Assembly: GCF_025244905.1 (NCBI RefSeq)
Contig: NZ_CP104285.1
Coordinates: forward strand, 4,278,001 to 4,342,000
Source of the DNA: Enterobacter mori
Lineage (GTDB): Bacteria > Pseudomonadota > Gammaproteobacteria > Enterobacterales > Enterobacteriaceae
Reading direction: 5' to 3'
DNA: 64,000 nucleotides
Position numbers and translations under genes: made by a program. The notes beneath the pieces are model-generated. The model made no database searches. It was given only the letters and a program-made list of their open reading frames with translations, and was not told the DNA's origin. The stretch's first letter is position 1, and the number at the start of each line of letters is the position of its first letter. Shown here one piece after another: positions 1-9,327 of this stretch.

Positions 1-2
1 CA

Positions 3-1994
3 CGTGTTGCCGGGAGTCAGGGCGTCGCTGCCCGCGTCTGGCTGGCTGGCGGCGGTATTGCAATGGGCATTGGCGTGTGGGCCATGCATTTTATCGGCAT
101 GCTGGCGATGGACCTCTCCATGAGCATGAGCTACAACGCCACTCTGACCGTGTTATCCATGATTATCGCCGTGGGTTCATCGGTGTTTGCGCTATGGCTC
201 GTAAGCTGCGAGCAATTACGCTTGCGCCGACTGTTGCCCGGCGCGTTGGTGATGGGAAGCGGTATTGTTGCCATGCATTACACCGGCATGGCGGCGCTGG
301 AAGTGATGCCTGGGATTATCTGGGACAAGGTCTGGGTGGCCATTTCGGTCGCGATTGCGCTTGCCGCTTCACTCGCGGCATTATGGCTGACATTCCGCCT
401 GCGTCACGAAGCCGCGCAGGTCGTGCTGATGCGCATGGGTGCCGCCGTCACGATGGGAATTGCCATTGCCGGAATGCACTATGCTGGCATGAAAGCGGCG
501 CAGTTTCCGATGTCCACAATGGTTCACCATGAAGGCATCAACGGGAGCTGGCTGGCGGTGCTGGTCAGCGTCGTCGCGCTCTCTATTCTTGGGATCACCC
601 TGCTGGTGTCGATGCTGGATGCCCGCCTTCAGGCACGTACTGCCCTTCTGGCCTCGTCGCTTGCAGAAGCGAACCGAGAACTCGCACAACTGGCGCTGCA
701 CGATACCCTGACGCGGCTACCCAACCGTATCCTGCTGGAAGACAGACTCGATCAGGCTATCAGTAAAGCAGACCGCGAGGGTACGCACTTCGCGCTTATG
801 TTCATGGATCTCGACGGGTTTAAAACCATCAATGACGCCTACGGGCATGATGTTGGCGATAAACTCCTGGTCGCCGTGACGGAGCGTTTGCTGCTGCCAC
901 TGAAGGGCCAGTTCACTCTCGCCCGCATCGGTGGCGATGAGTTTGTTCTGCTGGCGGAGAGTGAAGGCCCGGATGATGCGGCCTCGCTGGCCAGTTCGCT
1001 GGTTCGCGCTATAGATAACCCGTTCAACCTGGAACCTTATGAACTGGTGGTGACCCTCAGCATTGGGATCGCGCTTTACCCGCATGACGGCAAAACCGAT
1101 CGCGAACTGATGTTCAATGCCGATGCGGCGATGTACCACACAAAACACATGGGCCGGAACGGGTATCATTTTTTCCAGCCCTCCATGAATACGCTGGCGC
1201 AGACCCATCTGCAGTTGATGAACGACCTGTGGCTGTCCATCGATCGCGATGAACTTCGTTTGCTCTATCAGCCTAAATTCCATGCCCCTGCAGGCCCTCT
1301 CCTCGGTTTTGAAGCACTACTACGCTGGCAACATCCGAAGCAGGGATTATTGACGCCCGAACTCTTCCTGCCGCTGGCAGAAAAAACGGGGCTGATTATT
1401 CCCATCGGTAACTGGGTTATCAATGAAGCCTGTCGCCAGTTGCGTGAGTGGCACCTACAGGGGCACCGTAACTGGTCGATGGCGGTGAACCTGTCGACGC
1501 TGCAGTTTGAACAACCTTCACTGGTAAAAACGGTGCTCGACTGCCTGACCCGTCACAACGTCCCTCCGGAAATGCTGATCCTTGAAGTGACCGAAACCAC
1601 AGCGATGAGCAACCCTGACGAAAGCGTGCGGGTACTGACAGAACTGACCAATGCCGGGGTGAAAGCCTCCATTGATGACTTCGGAACCGGATACTCAAGC
1701 CTGCTCTACCTTAAGCGCCTACCCGCCAGTGAACTGAAAATTGATCGTGCTTTTGTGCAGGAATTGAGTGGGGAAAGTGAAGATGCCACCATTGTCTCAG
1801 CCATCGTGGCGCTGGCAAAAACCCTAAATCTAAAAGTGGTGGCGGAGGGTGTAGAAACTGAAGCACAGCAAACGTTTTTGACCGAGCTGGGCTGTCACAC
1901 GCTTCAGGGTTATCTGTTAGGTAAGCCGGTCAGTGCTCAGACTATTGAGGCACTTTGTGAACATGGGGAGATGTTGCCCGGCGCGGAAGTATAA
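3..1994 (+). CDS. MHYT-GGDEF-EAL membrane cyclic-di-GMP enzyme, 5' truncated
   Basis: The reading frame is open to the first base, so the true start lies upstream; an internal ATG at 63 is not the likely start. Counting residues from that ATG, the N-terminal ~190 residues are hydrophobic with three MHYT-type repeats (MHFIGM, MHYTGM, MHYAGM), the integral membrane sensor thought to bind a metal or gas. A diguanylate cyclase domain follows with an intact GGDEF motif (bases ~930-945). A C-terminal EAL domain has EALLRW, DDFGTG and VAEGVE motifs. Both catalytic cores look complete, so synthesis and/or hydrolysis of cyclic di-GMP at the inner membrane is expected; net direction cannot be told. The 3' end overlaps the convergent acrS gene by 58 bases. 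E. coli has yhdU/yhdJ at this place, so the gene is an addition to that layout. Confidence 0.93.
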   Translation, partial: RVAGSQGVAARVWLAGGGIAMGIGVWAMHFIGMLAMDLSMSMSYNATLTVLSMIIAVGSSVFALWLVSCEQLRLRRLLPGALVMGSGIVAMHYTGMAALEVMPGIIWDKVWVAISVAIALAASLAALWLTFRLRHEAAQVVLMRMGAAVTMGIAIAGMHYAGMKAAQFPMSTMVHHEGINGSWLAVLVSVVALSILGITLLVSMLDARLQARTALLASSLAEANRELAQLALHDTLTRLPNRILLEDRLDQAISKADREGTHFALMFMDLDGFKTINDAYGHDVGDKLLVAVTERLLLPLKGQFTLARIGGDEFVLLAESEGPDDAASLASSLVRAIDNPFNLEPYELVVTLSIGIALYPHDGKTDRELMFNADAAMYHTKHMGRNGYHFFQPSMNTLAQTHLQLMNDLWLSIDRDELRLLYQPKFHAPAGPLLGFEALLRWQHPKQGLLTPELFLPLAEKTGLIIPIGNWVINEACRQLREWHLQGHRNWSMAVNLSTLQFEQPSLVKTVLDCLTRHNVPPEMLILEVTETTAMSNPDESVRVLTELTNAGVKASIDDFGTGYSSLLYLKRLPASELKIDRAFVQELSGESEDATIVSAIVALAKTLNLKVVAEGVETEAQQTFLTELGCHTLQGYLLGKPVSAQTIEALCEHGEMLPGAEV

Positions 1995-2629
1995 ACGTCA
2001 TCCTGCGGCGACACGCGTATCACAGGGAGTGTCCCCAGGATGTTGTCGACCAGCGCTGGTGCCTGCTGATAAAGATTAAAACTGTCGCTATTCATTAACC
2101 AGTTTTTAATTATCCCGCTAAAAAAGCCATGGAGAACGATCAGCGTCAAATCAACATTGACCTGCGGTGAAATCACTTTCCGTGAAATGCAATTCTCCAG
2201 CGTCGCGCGCAGATAATCATTGTTAAAACCAATACGTTTACGAATTTCACACTCTGAAATCATATCATTTTTAAATTCACATTTGTGATACAGAATTTGT
2301 AAAAGCGCACACTGACGTGGTTCACGCGCGATATATTGCAACGCTGTGATAAATTGCTCACGGAGCATTAACAACGGGTCATCATTTTCGGTGAGCGATA
2401 ACCTGTCACGAATAATTTCACGCAGGGGGATCTGCTGCTCCCAAATGGCATTAAATATTTCGGCTTTACTGGAAAAATGCCAGTAGACTGCGCCGCGCGT
2501 GACCTTTGCGGCATCTGCGATGTCCGTAAGCGTCGTGTTGGCTACGCCACGTGTAGCAAACTCACCGATAGCTGCCTCAATCAGCAGTTGCCGGGTTTTC
2601 TGGGCATCTTCTTTCTTTTTACGCGCCAT
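1937..2629 (-). CDS. acrS: TetR-family repressor AcrS
   Basis: TetR/AcrR-type repressor of 230 residues, divergent from acrEF. The N-terminal helix-turn-helix lies at about residues 25-55 (TTLTDIADAAKVTRGAVYWHF), followed by an all-helical ligand-binding domain. In E. coli AcrS (EnvR) represses acrAB and probably its own neighbourhood. The divergent position across a 385-base AT-rich spacer supports local control of acrE. The C-terminus is about ten residues longer than E. coli AcrS and runs into the convergent GGDEF-EAL gene, giving a 58-base tail overlap. Confidence 0.93.
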   Translation of the reverse strand: MARKKKEDAQKTRQLLIEAAIGEFATRGVANTTLTDIADAAKVTRGAVYWHFSSKAEIFNAIWEQQIPLREIIRDRLSLTENDDPLLMLREQFITALQYIAREPRQCALLQILYHKCEFKNDMISECEIRKRIGFNNDYLRATLENCISRKVISPQVNVDLTLIVLHGFFSGIIKNWLMNSDSFNLYQQAPALVDNILGTLPVIRVSPQDDVYTSAPGNISPCSQSASIV

Positions 2630-3014
2630 AGACAGCTACTCGTTACTCACACGTTGAAGACTTAATTTTGGAATCAGGTAACAAAGTATTCCCTAAAATC
2701 GGTTTTAATTTTGCACAAAAAAAGTCAATCCTCTTAATTTATAATTAAGGTGAATGAATGAAAGTAATTAAATTCGCCACAGATATGAATGAGACCATTA
2801 AATCCCATTTACTTGATTATTCATGAGTAAGTATATCGTCTAATGCACCCGGTCTAATTCTGATTTTTCTCTTCCGCCCTCGTCATTCGCACTTATAAAT
2901 TAAAAAACATTAAATACCCTCATTATTATATGCAGCTACATTTTTGTATTTGTACCCTGCCCCTGTCACCGATTTACGGCAAATATCGGTTAATGGGTAT
3001 TTAAAGGAACAGTA
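2630..3014. promoter_or_regulatory. acrS-acrE divergent intergenic region
   Basis: A 385-base, strongly AT-rich spacer between the divergent acrS and acrE starts. It contains a perfect 7-base-arm palindrome (2733-2749, CTTAATT-TAT-AATTAAG) and a TTGACT hexamer (minus strand, 2723-2728) that could be an acrS -35 box with only a poor -10. It also has an inverted repeat ACCGAT/ATCGGT shortly before acrE and several -10-like hexamers (for example TATAAA at 2894) with weak -35 partners. A 22-codon reading frame at 2758-2826 follows an AAGGTG sequence. acrEF is known in E. coli to be silenced by H-NS; the base composition fits that, but no binding site can be proven here. Confidence 0.5.
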
Positions 3015-4154
3015 ATGACGAATCATTTCAGACTCTTACCCTTAGCCGGTTTTATTGTCTGCGCCGCACTGCTCACCGGATGCGATGGGCAGGAAAACCA
3101 GCAACAACATCCACAAGCCCCTCAGGTGAGTGTACACATTGTGAAAAGCGCTCCACTGGCAGTCACAACGGAACTTCCTGGCAGGACAGATGCGTATCGC
3201 GTTGCGGAGGTTCGTCCTCAGGTTAGCGGCATCATTCTGCGCCGTAACTTCACAGAAGGCAGTGATGTGAAGGCAGGCGACTCCCTTTATCAAATCGATC
3301 CTGCAACGTATCAGGCGGCCTATGACAGTGCGAAAGGCGAACTGGCGAAAGCGCAGGCGGCGGCGAATATTGCGCATCTGACGGTGAAACGCTATGTCCC
3401 GCTGGTCGGCACCCAGTACGTCAGCAAGCAGGAGTACGATCAGGCAGTGGCGACGGCACAACAGGCCGATGCCAGCGTCGTTGCCGCGAAGGCCGGTGTT
3501 GAAAGCGCGCGTATCAATCTTGCCTATACCAAAGTGACATCACCCATCAACGGACGTATCGGCAAATCTAGCGTCACCGAAGGGGCGCTCGTCACTAACG
3601 GGCAGGCAACCGCCCTGGCAACGGTACAGCAACTCGATCCCATCTACGTCGATGTGACTCAGTCCAGCAATGATTTTATGCGCCTGAAACAGACCAGCCT
3701 GGAAAAAGGGGATGCCACCAGCACCGTTGAGCTGTTGATGGAAAACGGTCAGCCATACCCGCAGAAGGGTACGCTGCAGTTCTCGGATGTGACGGTCGAT
3801 GAAAGCACCGGCTCGATTACCCTGCGCGCGATTTTCCCGAATCCTCAGCATCAACTCCTACCCGGTATGTTTGTTCGCGCGCGCATTGATGAAGGCACAC
3901 AGCCAAATGCTATTCTGGTTCCGCAGCAGGGCGTGACCCGTACACCGCGCGGTGACGCAACGGTGATGGTGGTTAACGATAAAAACCAGGTTGAGTCGCG
4001 TACCGTCGTTGCACCTCAGGCGATTGGCGACCGTTGGCTGGTGACGGAAGGGCTGAAAAATGGCGACCGTGTGATTGTTAGCGGCCTGCAAAAAGTCCGT
4101 CCTGGCGTCACCGTCGTAGCGACACCTGACACCGCTGCAACGCCAGCCAGTTAA
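3015..4154 (+). CDS. acrE: Efflux periplasmic adaptor lipoprotein AcrE
   Basis: Membrane fusion protein of the RND pump AcrEF, 379 residues. A lipoprotein signal ends in a lipobox (LLTGC, Cys23), so the protein is anchored in the inner membrane facing the periplasm. The lipoyl/barrel-sandwich region follows ([18 protein letters not shown]...), then a helical hairpin at about residues 100-165, then beta-barrel and membrane-proximal domains. AAGGA lies 8 bases before the ATG. The acrF start follows the stop by 10 bases, so the two are co-transcribed. It links the AcrF pump to an outer-membrane channel, normally TolC, encoded elsewhere. Confidence 0.96.
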   Translation: MTNHFRLLPLAGFIVCAALLTGCDGQENQQQHPQAPQVSVHIVKSAPLAVTTELPGRTDAYRVAEVRPQVSGIILRRNFTEGSDVKAGDSLYQIDPATYQAAYDSAKGELAKAQAAANIAHLTVKRYVPLVGTQYVSKQEYDQAVATAQQADASVVAAKAGVESARINLAYTKVTSPINGRIGKSSVTEGALVTNGQATALATVQQLDPIYVDVTQSSNDFMRLKQTSLEKGDATSTVELLMENGQPYPQKGTLQFSDVTVDESTGSITLRAIFPNPQHQLLPGMFVRARIDEGTQPNAILVPQQGVTRTPRGDATVMVVNDKNQVESRTVVAPQAIGDRWLVTEGLKNGDRVIVSGLQKVRPGVTVVATPDTAATPAS

Positions 4155-4164
4155 GGACAACGAC

Positions 4165-7100
4165 ATGGCTAATTTCTTTATTCAAAGGCCGGTTTTCGCC
4201 TGGGTACTCGCTATTATTTTGATGATTGCGGGCGGGCTGGCTATTCTCAAACTGCCCGTTGCGCAGTATCCGACCATCGCCCCTCCTGCTGTTGCCATCA
4301 CAGCAACCTACCCTGGCGCTGACGCCCAAACGGTGCAGGATACCGTGACGCAGGTTATCGAGCAGAACATGAACGGCATCGATAATCTGATGTATATGTC
4401 GTCCACCAGCGATTCTGCGGGTAACGTCACCATCACTCTGACCTTCGAGTCGGGTACAGATCCCGACATCGCGCAGGTGCAGGTTCAAAATAAACTTCAG
4501 CTCGCCATGCCGCTGCTGCCACAAGAAGTACAGCAGCAAGGGATTGGTGTTGAAAAATCCAGCAGTAGCTTCCTGCTGGTTGCGGGCTTCGTGTCGGACA
4601 ATAAAAACCTGACTCAGGATGATATCTCTGACTACGTCGCGTCGAATGTGAAAGATGCGATTAGTCGCACAACAGGTGTTGGTGATGTGCAGCTGTTCGG
4701 TGCGCAGTATGCAATGCGTATCTGGCTCGACAGCAATGCGATGAATAAATACCAGCTGACGCCTCTGGATATTATCAATCAACTGAAAACGCAGAATGAC
4801 CAGATTGCGGCCGGTCAGCTAGGTGGAACGCCATCTGTTCCGGGCCAGCAATTGAACGCCTCTATCATCGCGCAAACCCGTCTAAAATCGCCGGAAGAGT
4901 TTGGCCGCGTGACGCTGAAGGTGAACCAGGACGGCTCCATGGTGCACCTGAAGGATGTGGCTCGCATTGAGCTGGGCGGCGAAAACTACAACATGGTCAC
5001 CAGGATCAACGGGCAGGCGGCTACGGGTCTCGGGATCAAGCTGGCAACCGGGGCAAACGCGCTGGATACGGCGGCAGCGATCAAGAGCAAGCTGGCGCAA
5101 CTGCAGCAATTCTTCCCGCAGGGACTTAAGGTTGTCTATCCCTATGACACCACGCCATTCGTGAAAATCTCCATTCACGAAGTGGTGAAAACCCTGTTCG
5201 AGGCGATTGTTCTCGTCTTCCTCGTCATGTATTTGTTCCTGCAAAACCTGCGGGCAACGCTCATTCCTACGATTGCGGTTCCGGTCGTTCTGTTGGGGAC
5301 CTTCGCGGTTCTGGCAGCATTCGGTTTCTCCATCAATACCCTGACGATGTTCGGGATGGTGCTGGCGATAGGCCTGTTGGTCGATGATGCGATTGTGGTT
5401 GTTGAGAACGTCGAACGCGTCATGGTTGAGGACAAGCTGCCGCCAAAAGAGGCCACGCAGAAGTCGATGGAGCAGATCCAGGGCGCGCTGGTCGGTATCG
5501 CCATGGTGCTTTCGGCAGTATTCATCCCGATGGCCTTTTTTGGCGGCTCGACGGGGGCCATCTATCGCCAGTTCTCACTCACCATTGTCTCCGCAATGGC
5601 GCTGTCCGTGCTGGTTGCACTGATCCTCACCCCTGCCCTTTGCGCCACATTGCTCAAGCCCGCGTCCAGTGAGCATCACGAGAAGAAAGGTGGCTTCTTT
5701 GGCTGGTTCAATACCCTCTTTGACAAGAGCGTGGAACACTACAGCAACAGCGTGAGCGGTATTCTTCGCAAGACCGGGCGCTACCTGGTGGTGTACGTGC
5801 TCATCGTCGGCGGCATGGCGGTGCTGTTCCTGCGCTTGCCGACCTCCTTCCTGCCTGAAGAGGACCAGGGGGTGTTTATGACGATGGTTCAGCTTCCTGC
5901 CGGTGCAACCCAGACACGTACGCAGCACGTTCTCGATCAGGTTCAGAACTACTACCTGACCAAAGAGAAAGCGAATGTTGCATCGGTCTTTACCGTTAAT
6001 GGTTTTAGCTTTAGCGGCCAGGGGCAAAACTCCGGTATCGCCTTCGTCAGCCTGAAACCCTGGGAAGAACGCCCGGGGGAGAAGAATAGCGTTGAAGCCA
6101 TTGTGGGACGCGCGACGAAAGCGTTCAGCCAGATCAAAGATGGCCTCGTATTTCCCTTTAACCTGCCCGCAATTATCGAGTTAGGAACTGCAACGGGATT
6201 CGATTTCGAACTGATCGATCAGGCCAACCTGGGACATACGCAGTTAACTCAGGCGCGTAACAAACTGCTCGGCATGGTAAAAGAGCACCCCGACCTGCTG
6301 GTTCGAGTGCGTCCTAACGGTCTGGAAGATACCCCTCAGTTCAAACTGGACGTAGATCAGGAGAAAGCGCAGGCCCTGGGCATCAGCCTCTCTGATGTCA
6401 ACCAGACGATCTCGACGGCATTAGGGGGAACTTACGTAAATGACTTTATCGATCATGGCCGCGTGAAAAAAGTGTACGTACAAGCTGATGCCCGCTTCCG
6501 TATGTTGCCGGGAGACATCAACAACCTTTACGTGCGCAGTGCAAATGGTGAAATGGTACCGTTCTCCGCCTTTAGCAACGCCCACTGGGTGTATGGTTCT
6601 CCTCGCCTTGAACGCTACAACGGCATGCCATCAATGGAGATCCTCGGAGAATCCGCACCGGGTAAGAGTACCGGTGAAGCGATGGTCATGATGGAAAGTC
6701 TCGCCTCAAAACTCCCTTCTGGCATCGGCTACGACTGGACAGGTATGTCATATCAGGAACGACTTTCAGGCAACCAGGCACCAGCGTTGTATGCTATCTC
6801 ACTGATCGTGGTGTTCTTATGCCTGGCTGCACTGTATGAGAGTTGGTCTATTCCATTCTCCGTCATGCTGGTTGTGCCATTGGGGGTGATTGGCGCGCTT
6901 CTCGCAGCATCATTGCGAGGACTGAACAATGACGTCTATTTCCAGGTCGGCCTTCTGACAACAATTGGGTTATCGGCCAAAAATGCCATCCTGATTGTAG
7001 AGTTTGCCAAAGACCTGATGGAGAAAGAGGGCAAAGGGATAATTGAAGCGACACTGGAAGCCTCCCGGATGCGCCTTCGTCCTATCCTCATGACTTCGCT

Positions 7101-7278
7101 GGCCTTTATTCTTGGCGTTATGCCGTTGGTAATGAGCAGCGGTGCCGGGAGCGGCGCGCAAAACGCTGTCGGTACGGGTGTGATGGGAGGAATGCTATCC
7201 GCAACGCTTTTGGCTATCTTCTTCGTGCCCGTATTCTTCGTGGTTGTCCGTCGACGCTTCACAAACCATAAACAATAA
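4165..7278 (+). CDS. acrF: RND multidrug efflux pump AcrF
   Basis: Inner-membrane proton/drug antiporter of 1037 residues, the usual HAE1 RND length. The N-terminus ([17 protein letters not shown]) is the standard RND opening. The proton-relay aspartates lie in [16 protein letters not shown] in transmembrane segment 4 and the partner lysine in [14 protein letters not shown] in segment 10. Two large periplasmic loops form the porter and funnel domains. It is the second gene of the acrEF operon and is followed directly by a rho-independent terminator. AcrF is a close AcrB paralogue, but the gene order with acrS, acrE and yhdV identifies the acrEF locus. Confidence 0.96.
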   Translation: MANFFIQRPVFAWVLAIILMIAGGLAILKLPVAQYPTIAPPAVAITATYPGADAQTVQDTVTQVIEQNMNGIDNLMYMSSTSDSAGNVTITLTFESGTDPDIAQVQVQNKLQLAMPLLPQEVQQQGIGVEKSSSSFLLVAGFVSDNKNLTQDDISDYVASNVKDAISRTTGVGDVQLFGAQYAMRIWLDSNAMNKYQLTPLDIINQLKTQNDQIAAGQLGGTPSVPGQQLNASIIAQTRLKSPEEFGRVTLKVNQDGSMVHLKDVARIELGGENYNMVTRINGQAATGLGIKLATGANALDTAAAIKSKLAQLQQFFPQGLKVVYPYDTTPFVKISIHEVVKTLFEAIVLVFLVMYLFLQNLRATLIPTIAVPVVLLGTFAVLAAFGFSINTLTMFGMVLAIGLLVDDAIVVVENVERVMVEDKLPPKEATQKSMEQIQGALVGIAMVLSAVFIPMAFFGGSTGAIYRQFSLTIVSAMALSVLVALILTPALCATLLKPASSEHHEKKGGFFGWFNTLFDKSVEHYSNSVSGILRKTGRYLVVYVLIVGGMAVLFLRLPTSFLPEEDQGVFMTMVQLPAGATQTRTQHVLDQVQNYYLTKEKANVASVFTVNGFSFSGQGQNSGIAFVSLKPWEERPGEKNSVEAIVGRATKAFSQIKDGLVFPFNLPAIIELGTATGFDFELIDQANLGHTQLTQARNKLLGMVKEHPDLLVRVRPNGLEDTPQFKLDVDQEKAQALGISLSDVNQTISTALGGTYVNDFIDHGRVKKVYVQADARFRMLPGDINNLYVRSANGEMVPFSAFSNAHWVYGSPRLERYNGMPSMEILGESAPGKSTGEAMVMMESLASKLPSGIGYDWTGMSYQERLSGNQAPALYAISLIVVFLCLAALYESWSIPFSVMLVVPLGVIGALLAASLRGLNNDVYFQVGLLTTIGLSAKNAILIVEFAKDLMEKEGKGIIEATLEASRMRLRPILMTSLAFILGVMPLVMSSGAGSGAQNAVGTGVMGGMLSATLLAIFFVPVFFVVVRRRFTNHKQ

Positions 7279-7287
7279 CTCATCACT

Positions 7288-7314
7288 AAAAGGCACCTCT
7301 GGTGCCTTTTTATT
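7288..7314 (+). terminator. Terminator after acrF
   Basis: Stem AAAGGCACC / GGTGCCTTT with a three-base loop, followed by TTTATTT, ten bases after the acrF stop. Confidence 0.9.
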
Positions 7315-7525
7315 TAAGATAAACAACAGTTTTAAATTTCTTCAGCTTCATATTTTCTCCATTAATTCTTTTTGTCGCTGAGTTTTCTCCATGATTTTTA
7401 CAATTCACATAATTTGAGATTATTCCCCCTGCAACGCGAACTTCTGCCGGTGGTAAAATAGCCACTAATTCGTTAATTGCCGTTTTGGCTTTATGGCGAA
7501 TGTGAGAAAATACTGAGGTAACATC

Positions 7526-7747
7526 ATGAAAAGATTCATTTCCGTTGCACTTCTCGCTGCGCTGCTTGCTGGTTGCGCGCACGATTCTCCATGTGTACCG
7601 GTATACGACGATCAAGGCCGACTGGTTCATACCAACACCTGTATGAAAGGCACCACCCAGGATAACTGGGAAACAGCCGGTGCTATCGCTGGTGGTGCTG
7701 CCGCAATAGCGGGTCTGACGCTGGGTATCGTGGCTCTGACCAAATAA
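7526..7747 (+). CDS. yhdV: Small lipoprotein YhdV
   Basis: A 73-residue lipoprotein with a lipobox LLAGC (Cys17). The mature part starts AHDSPC and ends in a Gly/Ala-rich hydrophobic stretch (AGAIAGGAAAIAGLTLGIVAL), which resembles glycine-zipper membrane segments. The same gene follows acrF in E. coli, where it has no assigned function. It is flanked by its own terminator hairpin downstream and separated from acrF by a terminator, so it is probably a single-gene unit. Confidence 0.9.
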   Translation: MKRFISVALLAALLAGCAHDSPCVPVYDDQGRLVHTNTCMKGTTQDNWETAGAIAGGAAAIAGLTLGIVALTK

Positions 7748-7771
7748 CCACTGGGGCATGACTCATTCCTG

Positions 7772-7802
7772 AAAGCGCGGCTCTGTCCGCGCTTTTGCTT
7801 TT
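7772..7802 (+). terminator. Terminator after yhdV
   Basis: Stem AAAGCGCGG / CCGCGCTTT with a six-base loop, then TTTTGCTTTT, 24 bases after the yhdV stop. Confidence 0.88.
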
Positions 7803-8015
7803 AAATAGTGCAGGAATTTCATATAAGTAAAAAAAGAGCCCTCTTTTATTCACGTCTGTTAATTTTAATAAGATTTACATCACATCTTTATTGCTTATCC
7901 TGACGAATTACCAATTCCATCGTGATGATTTTCACATATTAAATCCATTTAATACCCTGCCAATATTCACGGCTGAAACTACCTCTGGCTTTAACCACAT
8001 CCTTCAACCAACTTT

Positions 8016-8062
8016 TGCTCTAATTTGTGGCGCAGGTTGGAATTTCGCACCGTTTAGGGGCA
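8016..8062 (+). promoter_or_regulatory. Two candidate NtrC sites upstream of yhdW
   Basis: 8046-8062 reads CGCACCGTTTAGGGGCA, close to the NtrC pattern GCACC-N5-GGTGC. A weaker dyad, TGCTCTAATTTGTGGCGCA, lies at 8016-8034. The centres are 29 bases apart, near three helical turns, and about 100-125 bases before the sigma-54 promoter, the usual enhancer distance. The rest of 7803-8134 is AT-rich and shows no gene I can support. Confidence 0.55.
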
Positions 8063-8134
8063 TTCGATTTATTTAAGCCTGTCTACACTCAGCATTATGC
8101 GTTCACTTGTCTTTATTTAATCGAGCGCAAAACC

Positions 8135-8150
8135 TGGCATTACGTTTGCT
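8135..8150 (+). promoter_or_regulatory. Sigma-54 promoter for yhdWXYZ
   Basis: TGGCAT-TACGT-TTGCT, with exactly 10 bases between the GG and GC dinucleotides, matches the -24/-12 consensus TGGCAC-N5-TTGCW with a single mismatch (T for C at the sixth base). It lies 85 bases before the yhdW ATG. The E. coli yhdWXYZ operon is known as a nitrogen-regulated (NtrC) target, which agrees with this promoter type. Confidence 0.8.
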
Positions 8151-8235
8151 TTATAAACGTTGGCCAAAGCCACAGACAGGTAAAAGCGTTTTAAAACGCC
8201 TCTATAACGATAAATTTCGCCACACAGGATCCATT

Positions 8236-9261
8236 ATGAAAAAGACGATGATAGCCAGCCTGGCCGCCGCGAGCGTGTTGTTTGCTGTAACCGGTCAGGC
8301 GCAGGCGGGCACGACGCTTGATGCCGTTAAAAAGAAAGGTTTTGTACAATGTGGTATCAGTGACGGTTTGCCAGGCTTTTCCTACGCCGACGCGAACGGC
8401 AAGTTTACCGGTATTGACGTTGATGTCTGCCGTGGCGTTGCCGCAGCGGTTTTCGGTGATGACAGCAAAGTAAAATATACTCCACTGACGGCGAAAGAAC
8501 GTTTCACTGCGCTACAGTCTGGCGAAGTTGATATGCTCTCCCGCAATACGACCTGGACCTCCTCACGCGATGCGGGAATGGGAATGTCATTTACCGGCGT
8601 CACCTATTACGACGGCATCGGCTTCCTTACTCACAATAAAGCCGGTCTGAAAAGCGCTAAAGAGCTGGATGGTGCGACCGTTTGCATCCAGGCTGGTACT
8701 GATACAGAGCTTAACGTCGCGGACTACTTCAAAGCCAATAAAATGAAATACACCCCAGTCACCTTTGATCGCTCCGATGAGTCGGCTAAGGCGCTGGAGT
8801 CTGGCCGTTGCGATACCCTGGCGTCTGACCAGTCACAGCTCTACGCATTACGCATCAAATTGAGCAACCCTGCCGAGTGGGTTGTCCTGCCGGAAGTGAT
8901 CTCCAAAGAGCCTCTTGGCCCCGTCGTTCGCCGCGGCGATGAGGACTGGTTCTCGATTGTTCGCTGGACATTGTTTGCCATGCTGAACGCCGAAGAGATG
9001 GGAATCAGCTCGAAAAACGTCGATGAGAAAGCCGCTAATCCGTCCACGCCAGATATGGCACATCTCCTGGGCAAAGAGGGTGATTTCGGCAAGGATCTGA
9101 AGCTGGATAACAAGTGGGCTTATAACATCATTAAACAGGTCGGTAACTATGCCGAGATCTTTGAGCGCAATGTGGGTTCGGAAAGCCCGCTGAAGATCAA
9201 ACGCGGCCAGAACAATCTCTGGAATAACGGCGGTATTCAGTACGCTCCGCCAGTACGTTAA
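8236..9261 (+). CDS. yhdW: Amino-acid ABC transporter periplasmic binding protein YhdW
   Basis: Periplasmic solute-binding protein of 341 residues, AapJ/general L-amino-acid type (SBP family 3). The start is taken at ATG 8236, preceded by AGGA and followed by a classic signal peptide (MKKTMIASLAAASVLF..., cleavage likely after AQA, residue 24). A longer in-frame TTG start at 8107 would cross the promoter and add 43 residues before the signal, so it is rejected. The binding core begins LDAVKKKGFVQCGISDGLPGFSY. First gene of the yhdWXYZ importer. This copy is intact; I recall the E. coli K-12 copy being listed as a pseudogene. Confidence 0.93.
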   Translation: MKKTMIASLAAASVLFAVTGQAQAGTTLDAVKKKGFVQCGISDGLPGFSYADANGKFTGIDVDVCRGVAAAVFGDDSKVKYTPLTAKERFTALQSGEVDMLSRNTTWTSSRDAGMGMSFTGVTYYDGIGFLTHNKAGLKSAKELDGATVCIQAGTDTELNVADYFKANKMKYTPVTFDRSDESAKALESGRCDTLASDQSQLYALRIKLSNPAEWVVLPEVISKEPLGPVVRRGDEDWFSIVRWTLFAMLNAEEMGISSKNVDEKAANPSTPDMAHLLGKEGDFGKDLKLDNKWAYNIIKQVGNYAEIFERNVGSESPLKIKRGQNNLWNNGGIQYAPPVR

Positions 9262-9327
9262 GTCTTTGCTGTAACGGGCACTGCAAGCGCAGTGCCCAGT
9301 CCAGAGTCATGGTTACCGAGGTTTTTT

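Noticed and set aside
7310..7759. 149-codon minus-strand frame over yhdV
   Set aside because: Overlaps the conserved lipoprotein gene and two terminators; no start signal.
7891..8076. 61-codon frame before yhdW
   Set aside because: Lies over the NtrC-like sites in AT-rich DNA, with no credible ribosome-binding site.
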